A stretch of 64,000 nt of DNA from Ndongobacter massiliensis (GCF_900120375.1 NZ_LT635480.1:930001-994000), one strand, 5' to 3'. Numbered from the stretch's first letter, positions 1 through 8,875 are shown. The notes: a model not told the origin generated them from the sequence alone. A program made the numbers and translations.

Positions 1-301
1 TCAATTTTTACCGGCTCTCGCCGACCGGTATTTTCTATAAAAATAAAAGTCTACCCGTTAATTTTCCACTTTACTGCAAAAATACAGCCGATACTTTCAC
101 GTTTTCAAAAATTATACCGGAAATATGGCGCGCCTTATTTCTTTTTCATGCAGGCGTTTCTGCCGCATTTTCAGTTTTACCGGCTGCTGCAACTGGGCCG
201 CGGTCACTTCGTTTCAACCACGCGGCTGCGGTCACTTGGCTGCGCACGCGCGGCTGGAGCAAGGTGACCAAGTTCGCTCTTCTGCGACCGTTTGCACACT
301 G
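1..301. other. intergenic region without a convincing gene
   Basis: No convincing gene. The start is AT-rich with TTTTACCGG-type motifs (around 6-30, 112-122 and 174-183), a core that also recurs near 9.2-9.3 kb. From about 195 to 290 it becomes GC-rich and carries a short direct repeat (CGGTCACTT at about 201 and 229) and a related inverted copy (AAGGTGACC at about 261). A 77-codon open frame at 125-358 has no ribosome binding site and a Cys/Arg-rich composition, so I do not call it. Confidence 0.4.
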
Positions 302-336
302 CAAAAACTGCGGCAGAAGCATCCCCTCTGCCGCAG
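302..336 (-). terminator. rho-independent terminator of the surface protein gene
   Basis: A perfect 10-bp stem (CTGCGGCAGA, 308-317, pairing with 327-336) has a 9-base loop. Read on the minus strand it is followed by five T residues (302-307). It lies about 30 bases past the stop codon of the surface protein gene. Confidence 0.8.
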
Positions 337-364
337 TCTGTTCAATTTATTGACGTAAGGACTT

Positions 365-2155
365 TCACTTCCGCTTCTTATCCGCCGCGTACAAGGCGCC
401 TACGGAAGTAACGAGCAGCGCCACGCTCATCAGTATGCCGACATCGCCGGTTTTCGGCGATTTCTTTTCCGTTTTTTTCGGTTCTTCCGATTCTGGCTCC
501 GGTATTGGTCTCTTCTCTGTATTGGTGATGGTAAAACCTTCCTGCATCGTACCGACAATCTCCGTTGTATAACCATCTAAGGCAACTTCTTCCACTGTAT
601 ACGCAATCGGTTGTTGATCGTCCGCATACATTGGCAATTGCGTGAAGGTATGCTGCCATTGATTTTCCGCCGTCAAAATCGCCGTAGCCTGCTCTTCGCC
701 GTTTGCCAGCAAGCAAATTTCCGCCTGGCCGGCTTCCTTGCCCACCCATGCTTTTTTTACCGAGATAGAAATAAAGGGATTCAAACGCCATGCACCATAG
801 AGAATTTCGTCTTTTTGTACCGGATGCGCAGCCAAGGGCCGGGTGAGTTCTTCATCCTCATACCATCCCCGGAATGTCCAGATCCCGCGTTCATCTCGGA
901 TACTTGACGGATTTTCCGTCACCATCAACTCCTGATTCCACCCATAAGCGGTATCATCCTGCGGAAGCACTGCGCTTTCCGGCGTATCCCCCACGTAAAG
1001 GTATCTTACCTTGTGGGTAATGGGTTGACGATATAGGGTAACCTCAACGGATTCGGTCTCCGGTTCCGTGTCCGGCTTTTTATAATTGACACTGTCCCCG
1101 CCGATGCCTTGAATCACTTGATTGTTGTCTCCCCTCTGCGCATAAAAGGTATACGTAAAACTGTTGGTTTCTTCTGTACTGAACATGGTCCAAAAAGCTT
1201 TATTTCCGCCCTGCGAGCCGTCTTCTTCCAGTTTTGAGATGTACACACCGTCAGAGCCTTCTTTAAAGGATATTTTTGAGCCGAACAAAACGCCATTCAT
1301 CTGCGGCGCATTGAGCTGAACTGCCTGTCCGTCGTCTATGTCCACCAAGGCAATGATCGGAAGCACAGAAATAGGCTCCTTTGTCTCGTGGTTCAAAAAA
1401 TCCACCTGAAATGTCACATCATCGGTCGAATAATAATACCATGGCTCGTTTTTTCGAATGTCATGCAGCGGAATTTTTTCCGGATCGCTGCTATGTACCA
1501 GACCAATACCGCGCAACGTCAAACGCAGATCTACCCAGCTTTTGCTTCGATTGTCCTGAAAGACATTTTCATAGTACAGTTGATCATTGATCGTCAAAAA
1601 ACCCGGATTTGCAAAGTGACATTTTGCATCGACCAACTGGGTTTGGTCACTAGCCGTAATTACAGACGCGCCGGAGAGCTTTTCCACCATTTTTCGCACT
1701 TTGACTGCTTCGGTCGCCTGCAGCTCCGCGTCTGTTAAAATAAATTTTTCTAAGTCCTCAAAGCTCCACTCTGCTCCGAGCATATTCTGGAAAGAGGCCT
1801 TCAAAACAGCTGTATAATCTGCATTATGCTGTTCCTGCAGGGCAATGGCGTTGTCCAGACGCGCAATTTCCGACTGGTTATGTTCCGTAATCGCCGTTTC
1901 TGCGGCTCCGGCATCTTTGACGTAAACAGGCGCCTTCATACTTTCATTTACTGTTACATCTACGCCAATGTCTTTCGCTTCCTGAATCTTTTGCAACAGT
2001 GCTTCCTGATTCTCCACGCTGAGGATACCATCCTCACAGACAATGCCGGACGGATCCTCCAACTTCTTCGCCGCTACCCTGGAAGGCAAAAATCCTGCCG
2101 CCGCGCTGAACATCAGCAACAGGGACAAAACATATCCCCACCGCATTTTTTTCAT
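365..2155 (-). CDS. sortase-anchored surface protein with CnaB domain (adhesin-like)
   Basis: A 596-residue cell-wall protein. Residues 1-29 form a signal peptide (basic start, hydrophobic core, cleavage near VAA). The C-terminus has a sorting signal: SPKTGD at about 566-571 (a P-x-T-G-D variant of LPxTG), a hydrophobic stretch and the basic tail DKKRK. Residues 463-550 fit a CnaB domain with isopeptide-type residues (Lys 467 or 468, Glu 522, Asn 545). About 385-460 resembles an InlB-type beta-grasp repeat ending in the RGWYEDEEL region. The middle (150-370) resembles, at the level of pattern only, the GbpC/Spa-like adhesin domain of streptococcal surface proteins, and residues 50-130 look helical. 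The start has a GAGGAGG site 6 bases upstream. It is monocistronic with its own terminator. Adhesin function is inferred; the ligand is unknown. Confidence 0.85.
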   Translation of the reverse strand: MKKMRWGYVLSLLLMFSAAAGFLPSRVAAKKLEDPSGIVCEDGILSVENQEALLQKIQEAKDIGVDVTVNESMKAPVYVKDAGAAETAITEHNQSEIARLDNAIALQEQHNADYTAVLKASFQNMLGAEWSFEDLEKFILTDAELQATEAVKVRKMVEKLSGASVITASDQTQLVDAKCHFANPGFLTINDQLYYENVFQDNRSKSWVDLRLTLRGIGLVHSSDPEKIPLHDIRKNEPWYYYSTDDVTFQVDFLNHETKEPISVLPIIALVDIDDGQAVQLNAPQMNGVLFGSKISFKEGSDGVYISKLEEDGSQGGNKAFWTMFSTEETNSFTYTFYAQRGDNNQVIQGIGGDSVNYKKPDTEPETESVEVTLYRQPITHKVRYLYVGDTPESAVLPQDDTAYGWNQELMVTENPSSIRDERGIWTFRGWYEDEELTRPLAAHPVQKDEILYGAWRLNPFISISVKKAWVGKEAGQAEICLLANGEEQATAILTAENQWQHTFTQLPMYADDQQPIAYTVEEVALDGYTTEIVGTMQEGFTITNTEKRPIPEPESEEPKKTEKKSPKTGDVGILMSVALLVTSVGALYAADKKRK

Positions 2156-2207
2156 TTTTCTACCTCCTCAAAAAGAAACACCCGTTCGCTAATCAATTGA
2201 CAAGGAA

Positions 2208-2213
2208 AGTATA
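2208..2213 (-). promoter_or_regulatory. probable extended -10 promoter for the surface protein gene
   Basis: The minus strand reads TGATATACT here, an extended -10 (TGN plus TATACT) about 55 bases before the start codon. No good -35 box is seen at the usual distance. Confidence 0.4.
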
Positions 2214-2274
2214 TCACAAGAAAGCCATCTCCCCAGAAAATACCTGCAAACAATCCGAAGGGGCCACGCTTGGC

Positions 2275-2772
2275 CTATATCAACCGCCGCGTAAAAATTT
2301 CATGCCATAGGAACGCTTTTTGTAACACCCGTTTCCGATCGGTCCGCCCAAGATCCGCACGCAGATCTTCAACCAGAGACAATTCCGAAGGGGTCTCCTT
2401 TTCACGGTAGTGTTCATCGCGCGCAAAAGCCTCCCGTTCAAAGGCTTCTTCGCCTTCCATAGGGGCATTCTCATCATCTTCATGCCACTCGGCATGTTCC
2501 CGTGCCAGTCGTTCCTGCTTCTTTTTTCGCTCGTAGTCGGTTTCTGGAAGGGCATATTCATCCGTTTCCACTTCATAGTTTTCACGAAAATACGGATGCG
2601 TGCGATGTTCCTCTTCGTACCGATTGACGGAAGTCACTGCTTCCATCGGAGCCTTTCCTTCTTGTTGTGCCTGGCCGGGCAAGGAACCGATCAAGTCTCG
2701 AAGCAAACGCTCCTGCTGTCGCTTGCGAAACGCGGCTTCCTCCTCTTGCAACTTTTTTTCATCCTTCGTCAT
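2275..2772 (-). CDS. hypothetical acidic, helical protein downstream of floA
   Basis: I do not recognise this 165-residue protein. It is highly charged and predicted helical: a coiled-coil-like start (KKLQEEEAAFRKRQQERLLRDL), a Glu/Asp-rich middle with YEEEHRTHPYFRENYE and ERKKKQERLAREHAEW, and a basic C-terminus with a conserved-looking segment near 140-165 (DRKRVLQKAFLWHEIFTRRL). It has no signal peptide or membrane segment. It starts at ATG 2772 with GAGGAGT upstream and is the last gene of the nfeD-floA run, about 60 bases after floA. A cytosolic partner of the flotillin is possible but is only suggested by position. Confidence 0.7.
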   Translation of the reverse strand: MTKDEKKLQEEEAAFRKRQQERLLRDLIGSLPGQAQQEGKAPMEAVTSVNRYEEEHRTHPYFRENYEVETDEYALPETDYERKKKQERLAREHAEWHEDDENAPMEGEEAFEREAFARDEHYREKETPSELSLVEDLRADLGRTDRKRVLQKAFLWHEIFTRRLI

Positions 2773-2835
2773 CGCTGTACTCCTCGGGCGGGGATATCCC
2801 CGCCCCCTCTAACTTCTATCTGACATCCGACCGGC

Positions 2836-3831
2836 TCAGTCCTTCTTGGCATCCTGCAGTCCTTCGCCGGAGATGGATTGCCGCATCTTGGTATCGGCGA
2901 TAGTGTTTTGCAAACGATAATAATCCAGGGCTCCCAGATGCCCGCTCTTCAGTGCTTCCGCCAGTGCCTGCGGAACCAACGCTTCGGACTCCACAACTTT
3001 CGCGCGCTGCCGACGAATTTCTGCAATCATCTCCTGCTCCGTTGCAACCGCCATGGCACGGCGTTCTTCCGCGCGCGCCTGTGAAATACGCTTATCGGCT
3101 TCCGCCTGCTCCGTCTGGAGCTTGGCACCGACATTGCGTCCCACATCGACATCGGCAATATCTATCGAAAGAATTTCAAAGGCGGTGCCAGAGTCCAAGC
3201 CTTTTTCCAGGACGGTTTGAGAAATGGAATCCGGATTCTCGAGAACTTCGGAATGCGAATTTGAGGAACCGACAGTCGTTACAATGCCTTCGCCGACGCG
3301 TGCGATGATGGTTTCCTCGCCGGCACCGCCGACGAGACGTTCAATATTCGCACGCACAGTGACTTTCGCTTTGGCGCGCACTTCAATACCGTTTTTCGCC
3401 ACGGCCGTAATTTCAGGGGTTTCAATAACTTTCGGGTTTACCGAAACTTGAACTGCCTCAAACACATCGCGTCCCGCCAAATCGATCGCTGCGGCCTGTT
3501 CAAAAACGAGTGCGATATTTGCACGCTGGGCAGCAATCAAAGCATCAACAACGGCGTTGATATTTCCGCCCGCCAAATAGTGCGCTTCCAATTCATTCAG
3601 CTTCAAATCCAGCCCCGCCTTTGTTGCCTTGATCATCGGATTGATGATACGCGCCGGACGGACGCGGCGCAGGCGCATGCCGACCAAATCACTGATTTTC
3701 ACTTTTACACCGGAGAATAGAGCGGTGATCCACAGCCCAACCGGAACAAAGGAAAAGAAAATCGAAAGGACGATGACAACCAGAAGAATCGTGATTAAAA
3801 CTCCGATAAATCCTTCATTCATAAAGAACAT
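2836..3831 (-). CDS. floA: flotillin-like protein FloA
   Basis: A 331-residue SPFH-family protein matching FloA (formerly UPF0365/YqfA) in length and sequence. It has an N-terminal membrane segment (residues 8-30), the [22 protein letters not shown] block, an SPFH core with [11 protein letters not shown] and [32 protein letters not shown], and a helical Ala/Glu-rich region (about 240-290). FloA proteins scaffold functional membrane microdomains and affect secretion, signalling and membrane fluidity. The start has an AGGAGGT site and begins just after the nfeD stop, so the two are co-transcribed. The short C-terminus lacks a second membrane segment, as usual. Confidence 0.95.
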   Translation of the reverse strand: MFFMNEGFIGVLITILLVVIVLSIFFSFVPVGLWITALFSGVKVKISDLVGMRLRRVRPARIINPMIKATKAGLDLKLNELEAHYLAGGNINAVVDALIAAQRANIALVFEQAAAIDLAGRDVFEAVQVSVNPKVIETPEITAVAKNGIEVRAKAKVTVRANIERLVGGAGEETIIARVGEGIVTTVGSSNSHSEVLENPDSISQTVLEKGLDSGTAFEILSIDIADVDVGRNVGAKLQTEQAEADKRISQARAEERRAMAVATEQEMIAEIRRQRAKVVESEALVPQALAEALKSGHLGALDYYRLQNTIADTKMRQSISGEGLQDAKKD

Positions 3832-3833
3832 TC

Positions 3834-4472
3834 CTACCTCCTGACAAATAATTGTGCATTTTCTGTTTTGAATACGGTGATGGTACTCCCTTTGGGAATA
3901 AATTCCCCTTGGGTGATGACCTCCACCACCTGCCCTTCAATGAGCGCTTCCCCGACCGGCCGCAACGCCGTTTTGGCAATGCCCGTTTTTCCGACCAGCG
4001 TCGCATCCACCGTTTTTCCGGTGTACCCACGTGCGGTCGTTAGCTGGGTATCCAGCACGGAGCGCTTCATAAAGCGCGAACGATAGCCGAGGCGCACCAA
4101 AAGTGCGCCGATCAGAACGGAGAAGGCAATGGCGCCGAAAAGCGTAATAAGCCCGATCCCCGCCGATTGCGAAGAAAAAACAAGCCCTGTAAAAACGAGG
4201 AGCATGCCCACAATGCCGGACAGGCCGAACCCCGCGGTTGTTACTTCCACCAACAGCAACAACACGCCACCCAAAAAGAGCAGCAGTGTCACGGCATTGG
4301 CGTACCCTGCCTGCAAACCGGCGGCAAAATACAGCCCGAAAGCCGCCACCGCAACGACAACGGCTATGCCCGCCGTTGGCAGAAAGAATTCCACAATGAC
4401 CGCTGCAAAACCAATGAAAAGCAACAGCCCAAGCATCCATGGCTGATTGAATGTGCTGAGGAAAGCCTGCAT
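3834..4472 (-). CDS. nfeD: NfeD-family membrane protein, partner of FloA
   Basis: A 212-residue protein with a short N-terminal segment, four or five hydrophobic helices (about 10-140) and a C-terminal OB-fold soluble domain (about 150-212) containing [23 protein letters not shown] and the beta-strand pattern [24 protein letters not shown]. This is the short NfeD type without the ClpP-like protease domain. NfeD and flotillin genes are neighbours in most Firmicutes and the proteins are thought to act together in membrane organisation. The start has AGAAAGGAG upstream. It lies 40 bases after the aminotransferase-like gene, so all four genes down to 2275 could be one transcript. Confidence 0.9.
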   Translation of the reverse strand: MQAFLSTFNQPWMLGLLLFIGFAAVIVEFFLPTAGIAVVVAVAAFGLYFAAGLQAGYANAVTLLLFLGGVLLLLVEVTTAGFGLSGIVGMLLVFTGLVFSSQSAGIGLITLFGAIAFSVLIGALLVRLGYRSRFMKRSVLDTQLTTARGYTGKTVDATLVGKTGIAKTALRPVGEALIEGQVVEVITQGEFIPKGSTITVFKTENAQLFVRR

Positions 4473-4512
4473 TTTTTTCTCCTTTCTTGATTTAATTTAT
4501 TATTACCCGTTT

Positions 4513-5742
4513 TTATCCGCGCGCCGCCTCTCGCACGATCGCATCCACCGTTTTTTCGACCATCTCCGGTGTCGTTCCCAAATTCAAACGAATGAAGCCT
4601 GCATAGTTTTCCCCGAACCACTCGCCATAATCTACGGCAAGACGGCATCGGTTCTGCACAAAGTCCACCACATTTTTGGCGGCGGGCATGCCATTTACCG
4701 AAACTGTTTCTGTACCGACCCCCTCCGGTAAAATTGCGCGCAGATCCAGCATGGGAAGATACGTCCCCTGTAAATCGGCTACCACTACCGCGGGCAACTC
4801 TTGCGCCAAGCGCTGCTTCAAATATTGATAATTGGAATAGATAACCTCTTTAACCCCTTCATACCACGCGCCGCCATCCCGATAGGCCGCTTCCGTTGCC
4901 AAGGCGCCGAAAATATTGGAATCCCCCAGCGGATGAATCGCATTGTAAGCGTCATAACGCGCACGCAAATCCTCATCGGGAATAATGATGTTGGAATGAA
5001 GCAATGCAGCTAAGTTAAATGTTTTGGAGGCGGCGGTGACAAGAAGAATGCGTTTCGTATATCGTCCGCCCTCCACTTTGAGTGCAGGCGTATGTCGATG
5101 GGGTTCGAATACGAAGTCCTGATGGATTTCATCGGAAGCAATCAACACATTGTATTTCTCACATAAGGCGAACAATCGCGCCAATTCTTGTTCCGTCCAT
5201 ACCCGACTTGCCGGATTATGTGGAGAGCAGAACAACAGCATCTTTACATTTTCTTCAAGTACCGCCTTTTCAAAAGCATCATAGTCAATGGAATAGCGTC
5301 CATCTTCATGTTGCAGTTCCACTTTCACAAGCTTTCTTCCGGTATGTTGAACCGCCCTGTGAAAGGGGTAGTAAACCGGTGTAAAAATTGCAACGCTGTC
5401 ACCCGGATCGGTAAAACAGTCGATGAATCGAAATAAGGCCGGAACTACACCGCTGCTGAAGCGTACCCAGTCGCGATTAATTGGAAAAGAAAAGTGTTTT
5501 TCCATCCAGTCACTGAGCGCTTTATAATAAGAATCCGGCACATAGCTGTACCCATACACCCCATGTGCAGCACGCTTTTCCAGCGCCTCGACCACCGCTT
5601 CGCAACTGCGAAAATCCATATCTGCCACCCACATCGGAACCAAATCACTATGTCCGAAGCGTGCGCCCAATTGATCCCATTTATTACATGATGTCCCTTT
5701 CCGATCTACGGCATAACGCTGTAAAAACTGATTTTTGTCCAT
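4513..5742 (-). CDS. PatB/MalY-family PLP-dependent C-S lyase (cystathionine beta-lyase type)
   Basis: A 409-residue fold-type I PLP enzyme. The PLP-binding Lys is at 240 in AASKTFNLAAL. Other family marks are the N-terminal WDQLGARFGHSDLVPMWVADMDF, GVYGYSYVP (61-69), CSPHNPASRVWT (172-183) and SDEIHQDF (203-210). The family cleaves C-S bonds of cystathionine, cysteine or cysteine conjugates, giving thiol, pyruvate and ammonia; some members also act in regulation. I chose ATG 5742 over the longer frame to 5859 because GGGGAGG lies 7 bases upstream and the family begins with this region. A terminator separates it from ggt upstream, although both could act on glutathione-derived sulfur compounds. 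Confidence 0.88.
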   Translation of the reverse strand: MDKNQFLQRYAVDRKGTSCNKWDQLGARFGHSDLVPMWVADMDFRSCEAVVEALEKRAAHGVYGYSYVPDSYYKALSDWMEKHFSFPINRDWVRFSSGVVPALFRFIDCFTDPGDSVAIFTPVYYPFHRAVQHTGRKLVKVELQHEDGRYSIDYDAFEKAVLEENVKMLLFCSPHNPASRVWTEQELARLFALCEKYNVLIASDEIHQDFVFEPHRHTPALKVEGGRYTKRILLVTAASKTFNLAALLHSNIIIPDEDLRARYDAYNAIHPLGDSNIFGALATEAAYRDGGAWYEGVKEVIYSNYQYLKQRLAQELPAVVVADLQGTYLPMLDLRAILPEGVGTETVSVNGMPAAKNVVDFVQNRCRLAVDYGEWFGENYAGFIRLNLGTTPEMVEKTVDAIVREAARG

Positions 5743-5824
5743 GACCCTCCCCTTTTTAACGCTTTTTATTTTATGCATAAACAGTCTGCCTGTTAATCCA
5801 TAAAAAAGCAAGCATTCCGCATCA

Positions 5825-5850
5825 AAAAACCGTCGTTCCCGACGGTTTTT
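5825..5850 (-). terminator. terminator between ggt and the C-S lyase gene
   Basis: The hairpin AAAAACCGTCG (5825-5835), loop TTCC, CGACGGTTTTT (5840-5850) is an 11-bp stem with A and T runs on both sides, so it could work in either direction. It follows ggt on the minus strand. Confidence 0.8.
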
Positions 5851-5898
5851 ACAGGCCATTCCGATATCAATTGTACTAAGGAAAAACGGTGCTCAATC

Positions 5899-7545
5899 CT
5901 ACACGAGCGCGATGTTTCCGTCCGTGCGACTTTCCGTACCGCCCAGCAGCACCCCGTCCTCATTGCGCAAAATGATTTGCCCGCGCCCGAAAAGCACACT
6001 TTCCGCGGGGCGCGAAAGTTTATGCCCACGGCGCAATAACGCCTGCGCTTCCGCAGCGGGAAAACTGTCTTCCAGCAGAAATTCGCACCCCTGCATCCAC
6101 TGCCAGCGCGGCGCATCCAACGCCATTTGCGGATTTTCATGAAAATCCAGCAAGTTGGACACGACTTGAAAGTGGCCTTGGGGCTGCATATATGCGCCCA
6201 TGACCCCAAAGGCGGCAAGTCCCCGCCCGTTTTGAGCAATCATTCCCGGTATGATTGTGTGATATGTCCGTTTTCCCGGTGCAAGGACATTGTAGTCCGA
6301 TGGATCCAGGCTGAAGTCAGCCCCTCGATTATGCAGCGCGATGCCGGTATTTTTGACGACAACGCCCGAGCCGAAGCCCATATAGTTGGACTGAATCATG
6401 GAGACTAAATTTCCATCGCGATCTCCCGTTGCCAAGTATACGGTGTTGGAACCATGCGGTCGTCCGGGAGCAAATGCCTGAGCGCGTGAGCCGATCAACG
6501 CGGCACGCTCTTTTGCATAGGCATCGGACAACAGATCGGAAACGGAGACGCCCATGGCCGCGGGGTCGGTAATGTATCGCTTCCCGTCGGCAAAAGCCAA
6601 TTTCATCGTCTCCATCGCGCGATGATAGTAGAGTGCGTCCCTTCGATCGACCGGGAAGTTTTTCATAATATTTAATGCCATCAAGGCCACTAACCCCTGG
6701 TTCGACGGAGGAAGTTCCAAAATATCATATCCCCGGTAATTGATCGAAATTGGTGCCGTCCAATGCACGCTGTGCGCGGCAAGATCTGTTGCGCGCAAAT
6801 ATCCCCCGTACTTCAGACTGGCACGGTCGATGGCTTCGGCAAGTGTTCCGCGATAAAATGCGGCGCTATTCGTTTCCCCAATTTCTACAAGGGATGCGGC
6901 ATGATCCGGAAGCGCAATCATCTGAAAGGGTTTTGGCGCTCCAGCAGCGCCCTCTTTTGCCTGTCGTGCACCGGCGCCGAAGCGCCCGAATGTGCGAAAA
7001 AAGCCGTCAAAGACGCCATCCGGATTCGGCATTTTCTTATACTTGTAATACGCGCGTTCCCACATATGTGCGACCGTCGCCGCAACGGGAAAGCCCTCGT
7101 TGGCATACCGTATGGCGGGCGCCAAACACTCGGCAAGTGTCTTGTTCCCAAATTTTTCAATCAATGCAGCCCATGCAGCGGGCGCGCCGGGCACGGTAAT
7201 TGGGGTCCATCCGTACTGTGGCATCGTCGCATGCTGTTGCGCTACCGCTTCGCGCGAGATGGCACGCGGTGCGCACCCACCACTCTGCAAGCCGTGCACC
7301 TTGCCTTCCCCCTGCATCCATACCAATGCAAAGGCGTCGCCGCCGATTCCATTTGCGGTCGGCTCGACCACGGTCAGCGCCGCGGCGGTTGCGACTGCAG
7401 CGTCAACCGCATTGCCGCCCTGTCGGAGCAATTCTGCACCCGCAGCGGACGCCAGGGCATTGCTTGTCGCAACCATGCCGCCGCGTGAGGCCAATGTATA
7501 ACGATTGGATGGGTGCGGTTGATATAAAGGATCAAAGGAAAACAT
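5899..7545 (-). CDS. ggt: gamma-glutamyltranspeptidase family protein, cytoplasmic type
   Basis: A 548-residue Ntn-hydrolase. The predicted autocleavage and catalytic Thr is about residue 368 in RPHGSNTVYLATGD, followed by GNLVSMIQSNYMGFGSG. The small-subunit segment NRGADFSLDPSDYNVLAPGKRTYHTIIP and the N-terminal SRGGMVATSNALASAAGAELLRQGGNAVDAAVATAAALTVVEP are typical of the family. There is no signal peptide, unlike secreted GGT, which suggests an intracellular YwrD-like enzyme acting on glutathione or other gamma-glutamyl amides. An Ala/Gly-rich insertion is seen near 185-205. ATG 7545 is preferred over GTG 7551 because GAGG lies 5 bases ahead of it. It follows rpsU, separated by a terminator. 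Confidence 0.88.
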   Translation of the reverse strand: MFSFDPLYQPHPSNRYTLASRGGMVATSNALASAAGAELLRQGGNAVDAAVATAAALTVVEPTANGIGGDAFALVWMQGEGKVHGLQSGGCAPRAISREAVAQQHATMPQYGWTPITVPGAPAAWAALIEKFGNKTLAECLAPAIRYANEGFPVAATVAHMWERAYYKYKKMPNPDGVFDGFFRTFGRFGAGARQAKEGAAGAPKPFQMIALPDHAASLVEIGETNSAAFYRGTLAEAIDRASLKYGGYLRATDLAAHSVHWTAPISINYRGYDILELPPSNQGLVALMALNIMKNFPVDRRDALYYHRAMETMKLAFADGKRYITDPAAMGVSVSDLLSDAYAKERAALIGSRAQAFAPGRPHGSNTVYLATGDRDGNLVSMIQSNYMGFGSGVVVKNTGIALHNRGADFSLDPSDYNVLAPGKRTYHTIIPGMIAQNGRGLAAFGVMGAYMQPQGHFQVVSNLLDFHENPQMALDAPRWQWMQGCEFLLEDSFPAAEAQALLRRGHKLSRPAESVLFGRGQIILRNEDGVLLGGTESRTDGNIALV

Positions 7546-7566
7546 GGACACCTCGATTTCTCATAT

Positions 7567-7594
7567 AAAAAAATCGACGCCCGTGGGCGTCGAT
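7567..7594 (-). terminator. rpsU terminator
   Basis: A perfect 10-bp stem (ATCGACGCCC, 7573-7582, with 7585-7594) has a 2-base gap. On the minus strand it is followed by seven T residues (7567-7573). It ends the rpsU transcript just before ggt. Confidence 0.9.
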
Positions 7595-7599
7595 CCGAC

Positions 7600-7779
7600 T
7601 TACTTTTTGCGATTCTTTCGGCGAGCCGCTTCCGATTTCTTCTTGCGTTTAATACTCGGTTTCTCGTAGTGCTCACGCCGTCTGTACTCAGCAAGAACGC
7701 CGGAACGGGCACACTGCCGCTTGAAGCGCTTTAATGCACTATCAATCGACTCGTTTTCACCAACGCGGATTTCCGTCAT
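7600..7779 (-). CDS. rpsU: 30S ribosomal protein S21
   Basis: A 59-residue basic protein beginning [22 protein letters not shown], with the bS21 core [19 protein letters not shown] and a basic tail ([16 protein letters not shown]). Family length is 57-70 residues. bS21 binds the 30S subunit near the anti-Shine-Dalgarno region of 16S rRNA and helps initiation. The start at 7779 has GGAGGGGGTG upstream; a longer open frame to 7860 has no support. It has its own promoter and terminator. Confidence 0.97.
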   Translation of the reverse strand: MTEIRVGENESIDSALKRFKRQCARSGVLAEYRRREHYEKPSIKRKKKSEAARRKNRKK

Positions 7780-7819
7780 TTCTTCACCCCCTCCGATTTC
7801 AGACTGCGGTACATCCCAC

Positions 7820-7848
7820 AGTATACTCGATTCGAAAGGATTGTGCAA
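7820..7848 (-). promoter_or_regulatory. sigma-A type promoter of rpsU
   Basis: On the minus strand TTGCAC (7843-7848), a 17-base spacer and TATACT (7820-7825) form a near-consensus promoter about 40 bases ahead of the rpsU start. Confidence 0.75.
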
Positions 7849-7942
7849 GCCGTCCCCCACCGGCGTCGTTTGCCCTGCTTCCCGCCATCCACACCGGCAA
7901 GCATTGCATTATCTAGAGCCCGCTTTTCACTGCCAAATTTTC

Positions 7943-8284
7943 TCAGCCAGCGGGCCATGCCATTTCACGACCTGCCAACACATGGAAATGCAGATGCGGC
8001 ACGCTCTGCCCACCGTCTTTCCCGCAGTTGGACACAACACGATACCCGTTTTCTGCAAAGCCTTCCTTTTTTGCAATTTCAGCAATCTTTTGATAAATCT
8101 TGCCGATCAGTGTCGCCTCCCGCTCTCCAACCTCGTTGAGTGAAATCACATGTTGTTTGGGAATAAAAAGATAGTGGATTGGCGCCTTAGGATCGCTGTC
8201 CTTAAATACAAAAATATCTTCATCTTCATAGACGACGTCCGTAGGAATTTCGTGCGCTGCCAACTTGCAAAAAATACAGTCCAT
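7943..8284 (-). CDS. HIT-family purine nucleoside phosphoramidase (HinT-like)
   Basis: A 113-residue histidine-triad protein. The triad is HLHFHV with His 97, 99 and 101, preceded by the usual VVSNCGKDGGQSVPHLHFHVLAG. The N-terminus MDCIFCKLAAHEIPTDVVYEDE is the standard HinT start with a Cys pair (3, 6). HinT enzymes hydrolyse nucleoside phosphoramidates such as AMP-lysine and have a housekeeping role that is poorly defined. In many Firmicutes the gene lies just upstream of rpsU, as here, where the gap is about 160 bases and rpsU has its own promoter. Confidence 0.95.
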   Translation of the reverse strand: MDCIFCKLAAHEIPTDVVYEDEDIFVFKDSDPKAPIHYLFIPKQHVISLNEVGEREATLIGKIYQKIAEIAKKEGFAENGYRVVSNCGKDGGQSVPHLHFHVLAGREMAWPAG

Positions 8285-8374
8285 CTTTGCCTCCTTCGAT
8301 TCGCTTCCTCATAAGGTACTACCCGTTTTTTCATTTTCGTATCGCCGTCGTGCACTTTGAGCGGCACGTCCCGC

Positions 8375-8875
8375 CTACATCGTGTCTTTGACTGCAACCG
8401 CTACCATTTTCGACCGCGCGCGAATACTGCCGCCCGCTTCCATCTCCATAGTAACAATGACTTTTCGCTCCCCGATTTCTTCTGCGTGCGCCGTGATGGT
8501 GATTTCCTGCTCCATGGGTACCGGCTTTTTGAAATCAACTTCCAAATGCGCCGTGATAAAACGGCCAATCACCGTTTCTGCAGTCAGCACGCGCCCCTTG
8601 CTGTGATGCGAAAACCACGCTGCGGATGCCGTACCGTGGCAATCGAACAGCATCGCGATCATACCCCCGAAAAGATTCGCCGGCACACCGCCGGTAAATT
8701 GCCCGGAAGGCGTAAATTTACATACACAGGTCGCGCCGTCTGCACTCGGATATGATTTTATATGTAGCCCCATTTCATTTTTCGGACCGCAGCCCCAGCA
8801 ATGCTGGAATCGTTCCCCATAGGTTTCTTGAATGGAAATTGGCGCCATCGCAGTTTCTTTGCTTTCTATACTCAT
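8375..8875 (-). CDS. PaaI-like hotdog-fold thioesterase
   Basis: A 166-residue single hotdog domain with the signature CWGCGPKNEMGLHIK (from Cys 26) followed by FTPSGQFTGGVPANLFGGMIAMLFDCHGTASAAW, which contains the hotdog helix. The C-terminal strands carry ITAHLEVDFKKPVPMEQEI. The CxxCG...N..GL start is shared with many PaaI/THEM4-like acyl-CoA thioesterases. The substrate cannot be told from sequence. The start at 8875 has GGAAAGGAATGAGCG upstream. It precedes the HIT gene with a gap of about 90 bases. Confidence 0.85.
   Translation of the reverse strand: MSIESKETAMAPISIQETYGERFQHCWGCGPKNEMGLHIKSYPSADGATCVCKFTPSGQFTGGVPANLFGGMIAMLFDCHGTASAAWFSHHSKGRVLTAETVIGRFITAHLEVDFKKPVPMEQEITITAHAEEIGERKVIVTMEMEAGGSIRARSKMVAVAVKDTM

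Noticed and set aside
125-358. 77-codon open frame at the window start
   Set aside because: No ribosome binding site, odd Cys/Arg-rich product, and it runs through the terminator hairpin of the surface protein gene.
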